Assembly (NCBI RefSeq): GCF_033439725.1
Contig: NW_026944389.1
Coordinates: 496,001-560,000 of the forward strand
Direction of reading: 5' to 3'
Origin: Neurospora tetraspora
Lineage: Eukaryota > Ascomycota > Sordariomycetes > Sordariales > Sordariaceae
Length of the DNA stretch: 64,000 nucleotides
Shown: piece after piece, positions 1 through 9,824 of the stretch
Numbering within the stretch: position 1 is the stretch's first letter
How the letters are laid out: the number at the start of each line of letters is the position of its first letter
Translations under genes and position numbers: made by a program
The notes under the pieces: generated by a model
What the model was told of the DNA's origin: nothing
Database searches by the model: none
Seen by the model: the letters and a program-made list of their open reading frames with translations, nothing else

Positions 1-2249
1 GCGGAAAGCCTGGAGGAACTGGCGTAGGGCATCCACGAAGCGCTTCTTGGTAAAGTCCATGGTATCGACAAATGCGTGCATGATGTCTATGTTCTTCTGA
101 TCACCCTCACCGAGGTATTCGCCGATCTGAGCCTTATCCAGCCTCTCCTCGCTGATGAGGAACTTGGCAATGGCCTCGGGCGTGTCTTGGGGGATGAAGC
201 CTTCCTTCAACAACAGCTTGATGCCGTTCTTGGGCTTGTAGTTGAAGACGCGGATAGCATTGCCGAGAGCCGTCTTCCTTTGCTTTTCCTTCTCCAGCTG
301 GTCGGGGTCATCGTCAAGCAGCGGTGTTGACGGCATGGTCGGTGTGTCGAGACGGGATAGGGACTCGCCCATGATGGAGGGGTCCATAGACTCGCGAATC
401 TCATCGCTTGACGGCCGCCTCTCGGAGATGCCAGTTCCCGTAGTGATGACCTCTGGGCGCCCTGGATGGGACCAGTTGAGAAGCGACCTAAGCGTCTCAA
501 CAAGGGAATCCAGGGCTTGCCTCTTCAAAACATAGTCCTTGGGAATATCACCATCGGTGTCGGTATTCTGGGCAATCAGGGCAACGGTAAGTGGTGGCGG
601 CAAAACATTGCGCATCTGCCACTCGCTTGCGGACCCATACTTGGAATGGTTCTCCTCGTACTGTTGCTCCTGCAGTGCCGTAACGGTAGTTGAAGACGTC
701 GCAAATTTGGACAAGTCCTCAACGATCCTCTGGAAAATGTTGTCGACATTTCTGTCGCAATCGTAATTAAGGTAGAATTCGACTAACGCACGGGGGTCCT
801 CGCATAGCCTCTTGAGGATCCCGACAAAGGCGAGCTTCTGGGACAAGGGGGCGGTCCTCCGCGCCAAAAGGGCTAGGTAGATTTCGTTCAAGAAAACCTC
901 AATCTCTTTCTGTTACCGTGTTAGCATCCATTATGCCTTATACAACAGAACAGCACATCACGAACCTTGAAGGGTGCCCTCATGTACTTGAGCATAAGCC
1001 AAAAGATCTCACAGCAAATATTAAATACTCTATCGACCGAGCTAGCCCCGTTCCGTGTGATACTCAAACACAGGTAGTACTTTGTGGCCTGCAAAAAGCT
1101 GGTGGGCTCGTTGTTCTTGGTATTGGTGATGGTACAGTAGGGCGAAGTGAAAACAGAAATGTTGTTGTTGAGAAGGGTATGGATGAGGTGGAGGGAGATG
1201 AGCTTGGACCGCATGGGCTGGCCGCGAAGGTCGTAGAGCTGATCGGGCGGCAGGGTCTTGGTCGAGAGGTTGCAGAAGGAGCGGAAGACGAGGTAGGCGT
1301 CGCGGATGTACACTTCGTCCTCGGCGTCTAGCGACTCCGGGCTGTCCTCCTGGGAGCTCTCGGGCACGCTCTGTTCGGACACAGACCTCGCAGGCTTCCT
1401 GTTGGGTTTTAGCTGGGTGACCATGGTGGGGCCGTCTCCTAGGTTGGAGTCGTCGAAGCTCTTGCGGTGCTCGAGGTCCTTGAGGGTAAGCTTGGGACCC
1501 TCGCCGTTGCCATCCCCATGTTGTGGTTGCGACTCCTGCGCATCTTCGTGGGTAGCCTCTTCTTGGTCCCCATTGCCCTCCTCTTGTGTGGAATTCTGAC
1601 CATCAGACGACCCGTTGACGTTGAAGCTGCTCTGGCTCGGCTTCAGCTTGCTCAGGTTGGCGCGGGCCTCCCTCATATGCAGTCTTGTGTTGACTCTCTC
1701 AAACACGGTTCCGACCATTTGTGTGAGGGTACCCTGGGCGACCTGCTGGTTTGCCGTACTCCTGGAAAGGAGGAAGATGTTGTAGACCTGGCGCACCGCC
1801 TTGAGCAGACCGGCGCCGTGGACGACAATCTTGTCATTGAGAACGGCGGCCAAGAGGGACTTGACAATCTGTAGCTGGATCTCGACCAGGGTGGCCTCAC
1901 CCTGGAAGCAGTCGCAGATGGTGTCGATGGCGCGTTCGATTAGGGGAGGGTATTGCTGCTGTGGTTGGCCATCCTCGCTCGCCGCGGCGGACTGGCCGGA
2001 AGGGACGGAGAAGTAGGTAGAGGAGATGAGCTTGCCGATGCAGTCGAGGGCGGTGGTGGTTAGGGGGATGGTGCCGGACTTGGTGGCTAGTCGGAGGGGG
2101 GCGAAGATGACCTCGGGGTCGGGGAGCTGCTGGTCGTTCGTCTTGATGGCCTCCTGGGCCTTTTGCGCCAATTCGGCCAGCTCCTTATTCTTGCCGGCAT
2201 TGGCGGCAATGACGTCCAGCGAGGAGGTCACGAACTTGAGGGAACTCAT
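1..2249 (-). CDS. sec7: Sec7-family Arf guanine-nucleotide exchange factor, N-terminal part (3' end beyond window)
   Basis: Arf-GEFs of the Sec7/BIG family load GTP onto Arf1 at the trans-Golgi to start vesicle budding. Exon 1 runs 2249 to 966 and exon 2 from 909 to the window edge, split by a 56-nt intron (910-965) with donor GTTCGT and acceptor ACAG; the joined frame gives 731 residues. Residues 1 to about 210 fit the DCB domain. An acidic Ser/Gln-rich linker follows, then the HUS region with its signature N-Y-D-C-D near residue 485. The Sec7 catalytic domain begins about 85 residues before the edge (F-N-Y-K-P-K-N-G-I-K, then S-E-E-R-L-D and the F-V-D-T-M-D-F stretch). The window stops at L-Q-A-F-R, just before the expected glutamic-finger loop, so catalysis cannot be judged. 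Family members are usually about 1,800 residues. The start is the first ATG of a long open frame and lies at the head of the DCB domain. Confidence 0.93.
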
Positions 2250-4638
2250 GGTTGGAGGTGGCCGAGGGCGGGACAGATGGCCATTCGTCGTAGTGCTTCA
2301 GCGCATCTGTTGTCGAGGTCGAGGAGAGTATAAGCGGAGGAGGGAGGAGGCTGGCTGTCAGTCGGTCGCGTCCTCTTGAGTCGTGTAGCGTGTGTCGTGT
2401 AATATCGAAACGGAACGGGAGCTGAATAGCAAAGAAGTAAGCTCCCTTTGTTCGATGTCTGCTTTGCTGGTCCAATATCCGTCACCCCAGCTGCTTCGTA
2501 TTAGGTGTAGAGGTATCGCGTATGTGGTAGCAGTATTTCGTCAGGGTGTAGCAGTGGCAGCTTTAGTTGGCTTTCTCGATTCGACCCGTAGAGTGTCGCT
2601 GTCTGTCGTGAGTCGGGTAGCGTCGAGGTTTCTGGAACAATGGAAGAAAGTATAGAGATCGCCAGTTTCAGACTTGCTCGGTAGACGACAATGCTGGTCC
2701 CGGTACTGGATCGCTGGGTGCAATCTCTCTTCGCGAATCTCTAGATTTTGATCGGGATGAAGCCGGAGTCCGTGTCCTGAGTACCTCTTAAGGTCCGAGT
2801 CGGCGGGCGGTGTTGCTACGGTGGGTGGTCCCTCTGAACTGAATCTCCAGTGTTGTCGTGGTGTTTTGACCAATCACGATTCAAGAATGAGGCTCTAACA
2901 CGGCGACAACTCACACTGCGGGCGGCCTGTGACCCTCAGTGGAAGTTGACAGCAAGCCTTCAAAAGACCCTGGCTGTCGCGAGCACAGACCAGTCCCGAC
3001 CCTTCCCTTAGGTTTCATCTGTACACGTACAATCTTATCTCCGTATCAGTGCCTGCCGGAACTGCGTCCGTACTTGGGTGCTTCTGGGCGCCAAGCTTTC
3101 TTGCCGGCCGTCAGCTTTTGAAGGATCCGATGGAAGCCATTCAATCCCGCCGAGCCCGCCTTCAGATGGATGGATCCCGTCTCTTTTGCTTGTCTGTGAC
3201 ATATTTCGCATCCATCGATCCAACTCCATCACGGCCAACTTGTAACTTGTGCTTCAATGTTTCGCCTTCTGAAAATCTGGAGTCTTGATGGCGTCAACAT
3301 TTCATGTGCAACTTGATCAAGAGCCAGGTTATGTTTGGTCTCTATCCAGCCGTGTCAATATCACTTCTGGGCAACTCGGAGACGGAGTTCTTCAGAGGTT
3401 GAGAACAACACCATCATGAACAGAGACCGTGTAGTTAGCTGCCCCTGGTTTCTTGTCCGAATGGAAATGATGTCCCCAATCCATTGTTGTATTATTCTTC
3501 CTGCCTGTTACTGTAAGCATTTTGACCTTATATCATGGTGCAACATCTCTTTGGGCACCTTTGTTATCGTGAACCAGTCTCATCAAAGTCCTCTTGGAGT
3601 TGAATGAATACATCGTTATCAAATCCTCCGGTCGGCCCGCAGAACGTAATCCGTACCTTATTAGCGCGAACCGCTATGGATCCGTCACCTCCTGCCCTGC
3701 AGCTGTCAGTCCGATGCCAAGCGGATGTCAAGTCTTCTTTTTTATCATCGGAGAGTTTGATAAGAGTCAGCATTCCAGGTACAGCATCAGCAACGAAGCA
3801 ACGCCGTGATGCTTTGATAATATCTGAATACCCTCTCCTTTCTCACAATGCAAATAAAAAGCTAGCTTGACATCTCCAATTCGTGATTGCAACGAACCTC
3901 TTATTTATAAGATACACTCTCGACACTGTATGGCTGAGGGGCATGCAAGTAATCGCTTTTCCATTTTGGGTTTAGCGTGTTTGCTGGGCTGGGCGGACCG
4001 TGTGTTCATTGCGCGACCGCTTGGCCTGTCTTTGGGCAGCTGCTAGGCCGTGCTAACCCTGAAATGGGGGGAGCTTCCCCCAACTGTTGGGAGAAATCGC
4101 AGGGGCAGAGAGCAAGAGCTGAGGGGACACAAGCGGGCAGTGAGTGGTGAGTGGTCAGTGTGAGTGTGGTGACGGGACGTGAGAGGTGTGATGCCACCGC
4201 AGTGGAGAGAGAAAGAGAGAAAAAAAAAGTTCGAGTATCGCCGATTGAGGTCCGGCTCCGTGTCCCGCTGCCCGCTGTCAACTTTCTCCCGCTGTCCGAA
4301 CAAACATTCGAATCTCGCGCACCCTCCAATCTTTCCACTCTTTTTCCGCAACACCTGACTCGCGCAGTTGACGACTTACACCAGGCCACCCTTCATACCG
4401 CGAGATCACTAGCTTAATTGCTTGGCCTGCGAATCCGTTCATCATCCCGGCCTCCGCACAAGCAGCTTCTCCAACCGCGTTCCTCCCCGCCCGGCCTTTC
4501 CCCTCTCCAAGGTCCTGCCGCTGCCGCTTGCTGTGTGCTGCTGCTCCTCCAGCTTTGGAATCCCCACATAAACATTCCATACTAGCAAACACAACCACCT
4601 CTCCCAAAAACCACAACCACCCTCACACAACTCTCACC
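2250..4638. other. Divergent intergenic region between the Sec7 and E2 genes
   Basis: This 2.4-kb stretch separates two divergently transcribed housekeeping genes and should hold both promoters and 5' leaders. The last 450 bases before the E2 start are pyrimidine- and CA-rich, ending in CTCACC before the ATG, a good start context. A purine run (GAGAGAAAGAGAGAAAAAAAA) lies at about 4208-4228. Open frames here are short and have no recognisable motif; I see no gene. Confidence 0.6.
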
Positions 4639-6294
4639 ATGATCGTCCCCGTCCTCTCAAGGCAGGCTCTCCGCCATGCCAGCGTCGCCCGTGTCGCCCT
4701 CCCCAGCCTCACAAGATGGTACGCCTCGTACCCCCCTCACACCGTCATCAAGATGCCTGCCCTCTCGCCCACCATGACCGCGGGCAATATTGGCGCATGG
4801 CAGAAGAAGCCCGGCGACAAGATCGAGCCCGGTGAGGTCCTCGTCGAGATCGAGACCGACAAGGCCCAGATGGATTTCGAGTTCCAGGAGGAGGGTGTCC
4901 TCGCCAAGATCCTCAAGGAGTCGGGCGAGAAGGACGTCGCCGTTAACCAGGTAAGTACTTTTCCTTCAAGAAGCCACGAGTCATCATACCTGCCAAACTC
5001 CAGCCCTACTCCAACTCCATGACTCCATGCACGACCACCCGACCCTCTTCCCCACTCGACCCTGAATCCACTCTTCCATATGCCTCGTGCGCCTCGTGCC
5101 ATGTACCTCGTCTGCCAGGCGGGCTACATGTCATGCCTCATCTACACGCCTTCTGTCGCCTTGCCTTGTGCGCGCCTAATATAGACAGACCGATGCTAAC
5201 CATACCTCTTCCTCCCACTCTAGCCCATTGCCATTCTCGTCGAGGAGGGTACCGACGTCAACGCCTTCAAGGACTTCACCCTCAAGGATGCCGGCGGCGA
5301 GACCTCCTCCGCTGTCCCCAAGGATGAGCCCAAGGACGAGAGCACCGCCAGCGCCCCGACCCCCGCTCCTACCCCCGCTCCCGAGCCCGAGAACACTGGC
5401 TTCAGCGGCCGCTTCCAGACTGCCCTCGAGCGCGAGCCCAACGCCCTCCCTGCTGCCAAGAGACTCGCTCGCGAGAAGGGCATCGACCTGCGCACCGTCA
5501 AGGGCTCCGGTCCCGGCGGCAAGATCACCGAGGAGGATGTCAAGAAGGCTATCGCTAGCGCTCCCGCTGCTGGTGCCGCCGCTGCTCCTGCTGCCTACAC
5601 TGATGTCCCCATCTCTGGCATGCGCAAGACCATTGCCGCCCGCTTGAAGGAGTCCGTCTCGGAGAACCCCCACTTCTTCGTTTCCACCAACCTCTCCGTC
5701 AGCAAGCTCCTCAAGCTCCGCCAGGCGCTCAACAGCTCTGCTGAGGGCCGCTACAAGCTTTCCGTCAACGACTTCCTCATCAAGGCCATGGGCGTGGCTT
5801 CCAAGCGCGTCCCTACCGTCAACAGCTCGTGGCGCGACGGTGTCATCCGCCAGTTCGAGACCGTCGACGTTTCCGTTGCCGTCGCCACCCCCAACGGCCT
5901 CATCACCCCCATCGTCAAGGGTGTCGAGGGCAAGGGTCTCGAGAGCATCTCGGCCGCTGTCAAGGAGCTCGCCAAGAAGGCTCGCGACAACAAGCTCAAG
6001 CCCGAGGAGTACCAGGGTGGCAGCATCTCCATCTCCAACATGGGCATGAACCCCGCCGTCCAGCACTTCACCGCCATCATCAACCCTCCCCAGGCCGCTA
6101 TCCTTGCCGTTGGCGCCACCCAGAAGGTTGCCGTCCCTGTTGAGAACGAGGATGGCACCACCGGTGTTGCTTGGGATGACCAGATCGTCGTCACTGCCAG
6201 CTTCGATCACAAGGTTGTCGATGGTGCTGTCGGTGCCGAGTGGATCCGCGAGTTGAAGAAGGTCATCGAGAACCCTCTCGAGCTCCTCCTTTAA
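4639..6294 (+). CDS. mrp-3: Dihydrolipoamide acetyltransferase (E2) of the mitochondrial pyruvate dehydrogenase complex
   Basis: E2 forms the core of the pyruvate dehydrogenase complex in the mitochondrial matrix and transfers acetyl groups from its lipoyl arm to CoA. Exons are 4639-4950 and 5224-6294, joined in phase 0 across a 273-nt intron (GTAAGT...CTCTAG), giving 460 residues. In order: an Arg/Ala/Ser-rich mitochondrial presequence (about 1-30); one lipoyl domain (about 33-108) with the lipoyl lysine in E-T-D-K-A at residue 75; an Ala/Pro hinge; the E1/E3-binding domain ([11 protein letters not shown] and [11 protein letters not shown]); and the catalytic domain ending in D-H-K-V-V-D-G, with the active-site His at residue 433 and Asp at 437. 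A single lipoyl domain is usual for fungal E2. The protein matches what I recall of the N. crassa product named mrp-3; the symbol rests on memory. The intron falls between the lipoyl-domain strands, so intron retention would truncate the protein. Confidence 0.96.
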
Positions 6295-8060
6295 GCGCGA
6301 ATAGCACTTTGTTTTGGATGACGTTCAACGGAGTTATACGGACCGAGCGGCTGCAAGCTAGATAGCAGTCACTTGGCCCCAAGTTAACGGCAGGCAGGCG
6401 CATGAGATTTTATAGAAATGGGCAGGCAATGGATGGATGGATGGGAGGAAGAGAGGTGATGGCATGACATGTCAGTCAGTCAGTTGGCAAAAAAAGCGAG
6501 CTGGGCTAAAAAGCTTTGGGAGGTTCCATTCAGTGTCATGTTTGTGTTCTCTCTCAACCATCATATGTATAATGATTCGATCCCACTTTTTATAAGCAAA
6601 AACTTGAGCATGAGGTGTGCGGGAAATACAGGAATTCTTTGTTCTTTTTTCGTTTGTTAGAGTCGAGTTTAGTCATGGCATCGCTTGGGGGACTTTGGAC
6701 GTGGGAATTGGGAATGGCACCCCATCCTTCATGTTCATCAGTCAACTATCTGGTCGGAGCCGCAATGTTTTGGCAGACTTGCTGCTTGGCCGAGGAGACG
6801 GCATTTCGATATAAGCATTTAGAAAGAGTTTGGTTTGACATAGCGAGGAAAGTTCTTCACTAGGGAGCATCATAAGTGTGATGTCAGGATCAGCGACCAG
6901 TTTGTTTTGATGAACAGGGAGGTGGCAGACTGTCCGACTTCCAGACCGAGGCAGGATGGTACCAGTTGACTTTCTATGACCAAGCGGCCGGATTAGCTTG
7001 TATGTTTCTTCGTCTACTCCTTCCTTGAGAGAATACTGGGGGGTTATCAAGGGACCCTAACAAAGTGGAAGTGGAGAGTTCCTGCCATTTCTGATCATCA
7101 CTCCCGACTGGAGGCAGTCGCCACCGAGATCTCAAGCACTCACCGACCTCTGATTAATGGGTTCCTTCTCGCTATGCGATGCTCAGTTTCATTCTTCCTT
7201 CTTCCTCTTTTTCGCCTTGCCTTCCTCGTCCTGTCTTCAGTGTGTGCTGTCTGCCTTCTTCATTCTTATCACTGATGTTCTGCTGCCCTTTCAATTCCTT
7301 ATTGGCCTCCGTCGTTTCCTTCATCCTTCGCCTTTTTCTCTTCCCCAGCCTTGTGGTGTTCGCCTTCTCCATTCACACCCGTAGTTGTTCCGCAGCCCTT
7401 CTACCTCTTCTTTCCTTCCCCCGTGACATCTGCTTCACCGTCTCCTTTCGGTTGTTTCTTGTTCCATCTTCTTCCTTCTTTCACCCTCTCTCCTTCTACC
7501 TTCATGGTCTCTCGAATCCTGCGCTGTTCACCTTCTCTCTTGGCGCTATGAGTCCTACCGATGCAGTCCGGTACACCCCACGCCACTTGCCCCTTCCATC
7601 GCCGCACTCCACAGATGGTCATCGAGGAATAACAGCAATGACTTGACGTCACAGCAAACCATGAAGTCTACTTTCCTCCAGCAAATCTGGCAGCTTCAGC
7701 CCACCGGTGTTTCTGATGGCAAGAAGTATTTAAATCCATTGGGGACCCCAGTCAGTATTTACCTTTTGCACCCAACCTGTAGCATCTCGAGCCAATCGTG
7801 TCTTCCAGCCCAAATATCATCACCCGTCCGTTCCGCAGAGTTACTTATTCTACGACATTATCGCTCATAGATTTACTCAGTTCAGCCCGGCAACATCACC
7901 ATCACATTTACCGGCGACGTGGCTGCCAAGCTTCCGGACCACAAAGATCACGCCCGCAACGCCCTTTCCATTCATCCTGACTGGACAATACGATACAACA
8001 CGATACAACACGACACGACACGGTTGAGGCGAAGACGTCAAAGAACTGCAAATTCTCAAA
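6295..8060. other. Intergenic region downstream of E2
   Basis: 1.77 kb follow the E2 stop. About 7170-7530 is strongly pyrimidine-rich (CTTCC and TTCTTT runs) and creates long but meaningless open frames on both strands. A short CRE-like TGACGTCA lies at about 7644-7651. Repeats of ACGATACAACACGA/CACGACACG occur at 7988-8023, just ahead of the next gene. I recognise no coding region. Confidence 0.5.
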
Positions 8061-9824
8061 ATGGCCAATGACTAGGAAGACAGGCAAAACTTGCCAAGCA
8101 ATCTTGGTGAGGGAAGTGGAATTGGTGATGATACAGGTAATGATGTGGACTGGGACCAGTGGTTGGTGCCAGAGGTTCTTGATCAGTGGCACCAAGAGAG
8201 TGAGGAGAAGTATGTTAACCCCAAACCAAATAAAGACTAGGACGAGTCTTGCTCTTATAGTCACGGTGCTGTGAACGCTAACCCTGACGGTGTTCTCAGT
8301 CAAGTTCAACCGCCCGCTCAACAAAACGCACACGCTCCTAATCATTCGATGCAACCGAGTGTTGTTCCTGCCCATCCGTCTTCTCATACACAGCCTCATG
8401 CTTCTGGAAATTCTTACGATGTGTCCAATATCGACCAGCAGCAGACTAGGGATGAAAATCGGGGGTTGGCATCAAATTTGAACAGCTCGAACTACAATGA
8501 CCACAGTGCTTCGTTCACTTCGGTAGACAACAGCCAGACTATTCATTATGCCGGGGAATTGCCACCAGCCTCAGGACAGCCAGCTCAGACTTATCAACAA
8601 CCCTTACCTTCCGGGCAATCGGCTCACACGTATCAACAACCCTTACCTGCCGGACAGCCAGCTCAGACTTATCAACCCTTACTTTCGGGACCATCAGCTC
8701 AGTGTTATCAACAGCCCTTACCTGCCGGACAACCAGCTCACTCGTATCAACAACCATCGCTTGCACAACCACCTCCCAGCTATCAACAGCCGCTCCCTAT
8801 CACCGAACAGCATATGCAGCCTTATGATTTATCCTCGCCGGAGCTGGATGGTCTTTTTGCAGGCCATGATATGCCGAGCCTTGCGGGACAGGTCACCCAG
8901 AGCGATAGTCCAGTCCAGCCTACACAAGATCTCGGTCAGAGCCATTCCTTACATCAACAGAGTTCTATGGACTTGTTCCCCAAGCCTGGGCAGCCCGCAC
9001 ATGGCCTAGGTCAACCAGACAAGCCCGGGGCGGGTAGTCTCCAGACGCCATTGTCAAATCAACGTGAGGGTCATGCTGTAACGCCTATCCGCCCTTTCAG
9101 TGCTGCGCATCAGATCGAATCGGGTCCTATTTCAGCACAAGTTACAGACCGGCAATCGATGACAGCTAATGCAAGTCAAAGCTCGACCAGAGTGCCGGAA
9201 AGGCCGCTGGGCACGAAAATTGAAGTGATCAAGCGGTTAGAGAGTGGGATGCACAATGGAGGTGGGCTAACGAATTTGTCCAAGAATATTGGCATTGAAT
9301 TGGGCATCAGCGAGCACACAATACGGGGGTGGTGGCTACGACGAGACATTATTTTGCTCCAGGAACAAAAGCTCAACGTCATCAAGTATATACAGGAGGG
9401 GTGGACAAATCACAGAGACAAGCAAGGCAGCTTCGCTGATGCGGCTAATCGTTTTGGTGTAAGCACTGACACAGTAGCAGAGTGGTGGGATGAGCGGAAA
9501 AAGCTAATCGAGGGAACCCCGAGTTCCGGTTACACGGATGAAAGAAAGGACGAGGTTGTCAGATTTATACAAAAAAGACGTGGCCGACATGGCGCGCTGA
9601 TCGAGGCTTCCCGTCATTTTGGCATCCCCCTCGCAACAGTTCGCAGCTGGTGGACTGCTGCAAGTGCATTAGGGAAGAGGGACAACCCAGAAGAGGAGTA
9701 CGACACGGAGGACATGGAGGGCATAGAGAATCTGGAAAATCGGGAGGGGCAGCTCCAGAGACAGCTTGGAACTTCGGATGGTGAGGAGCCATCGCGTAAG
9801 CCGGGTGAGCCAAGTGCTTCATGA
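8061..9824 (+). CDS. Protein with three tandem helix-turn-helix-like units and Q/P repeats; 5' end disturbed
   Basis: I do not recognise the family by name. Frame 0 is open from 8076 to 9824 except for a TAG at 8238-8240, which lies inside a likely 51-nt intron (8210-8260, donor GTATGT, acceptor TTATAG). Splicing keeps the frame. The only nearby in-frame ATG (8061) is followed by TAG at codon 5 (8073-8075). So the real start may lie in an unseen upstream exon, at ATG 8349, or the allele is broken; C-to-T in CAG would explain it. The N-terminal half is Q/P/S-rich with about six 13-residue repeats (Y-Q-Q-P-L-P). The C-terminal third has three similar units of about 45-55 residues (about 9219-9357, 9369-9510, 9549-9660). 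Each has a charged helix, then a G-I/V-S/P-x-x-T-V/I-R-x-W-W motif typical of a helix-turn-helix recognition helix. A DNA-binding role is inferred. The acidic tail is E/D-rich. Confidence 0.62.
8574..8800 (+). repeat. 39-bp coding minisatellite
   Basis: About six imperfect head-to-tail copies of a 39-nt unit encode a 13-residue repeat of the type G-Q-P-A-Q-T-Y-Q-Q-P-L-P-A. Some copies have lost one codon or carry substitutions (third copy P-L-L-S, last copies Q-P-P-P). The frame is preserved throughout, which argues that this stretch is translated. Copy number is likely to vary between strains. Confidence 0.8.

Noticed and set aside
5176-6210. Long minus-strand open frame (344 codons) opposite the E2 gene
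   Set aside because: It is the complement of highly biased, C-ending codons of a clearly identified gene; its Gly/Leu/Asp-rich product has no motif.
7157-7646. 155-codon Ser/Phe/Leu-rich frame that looks like a membrane protein
   Set aside because: Produced by a pyrimidine-rich tract; equivalent frames exist on both strands and no start, splice or domain evidence supports it.
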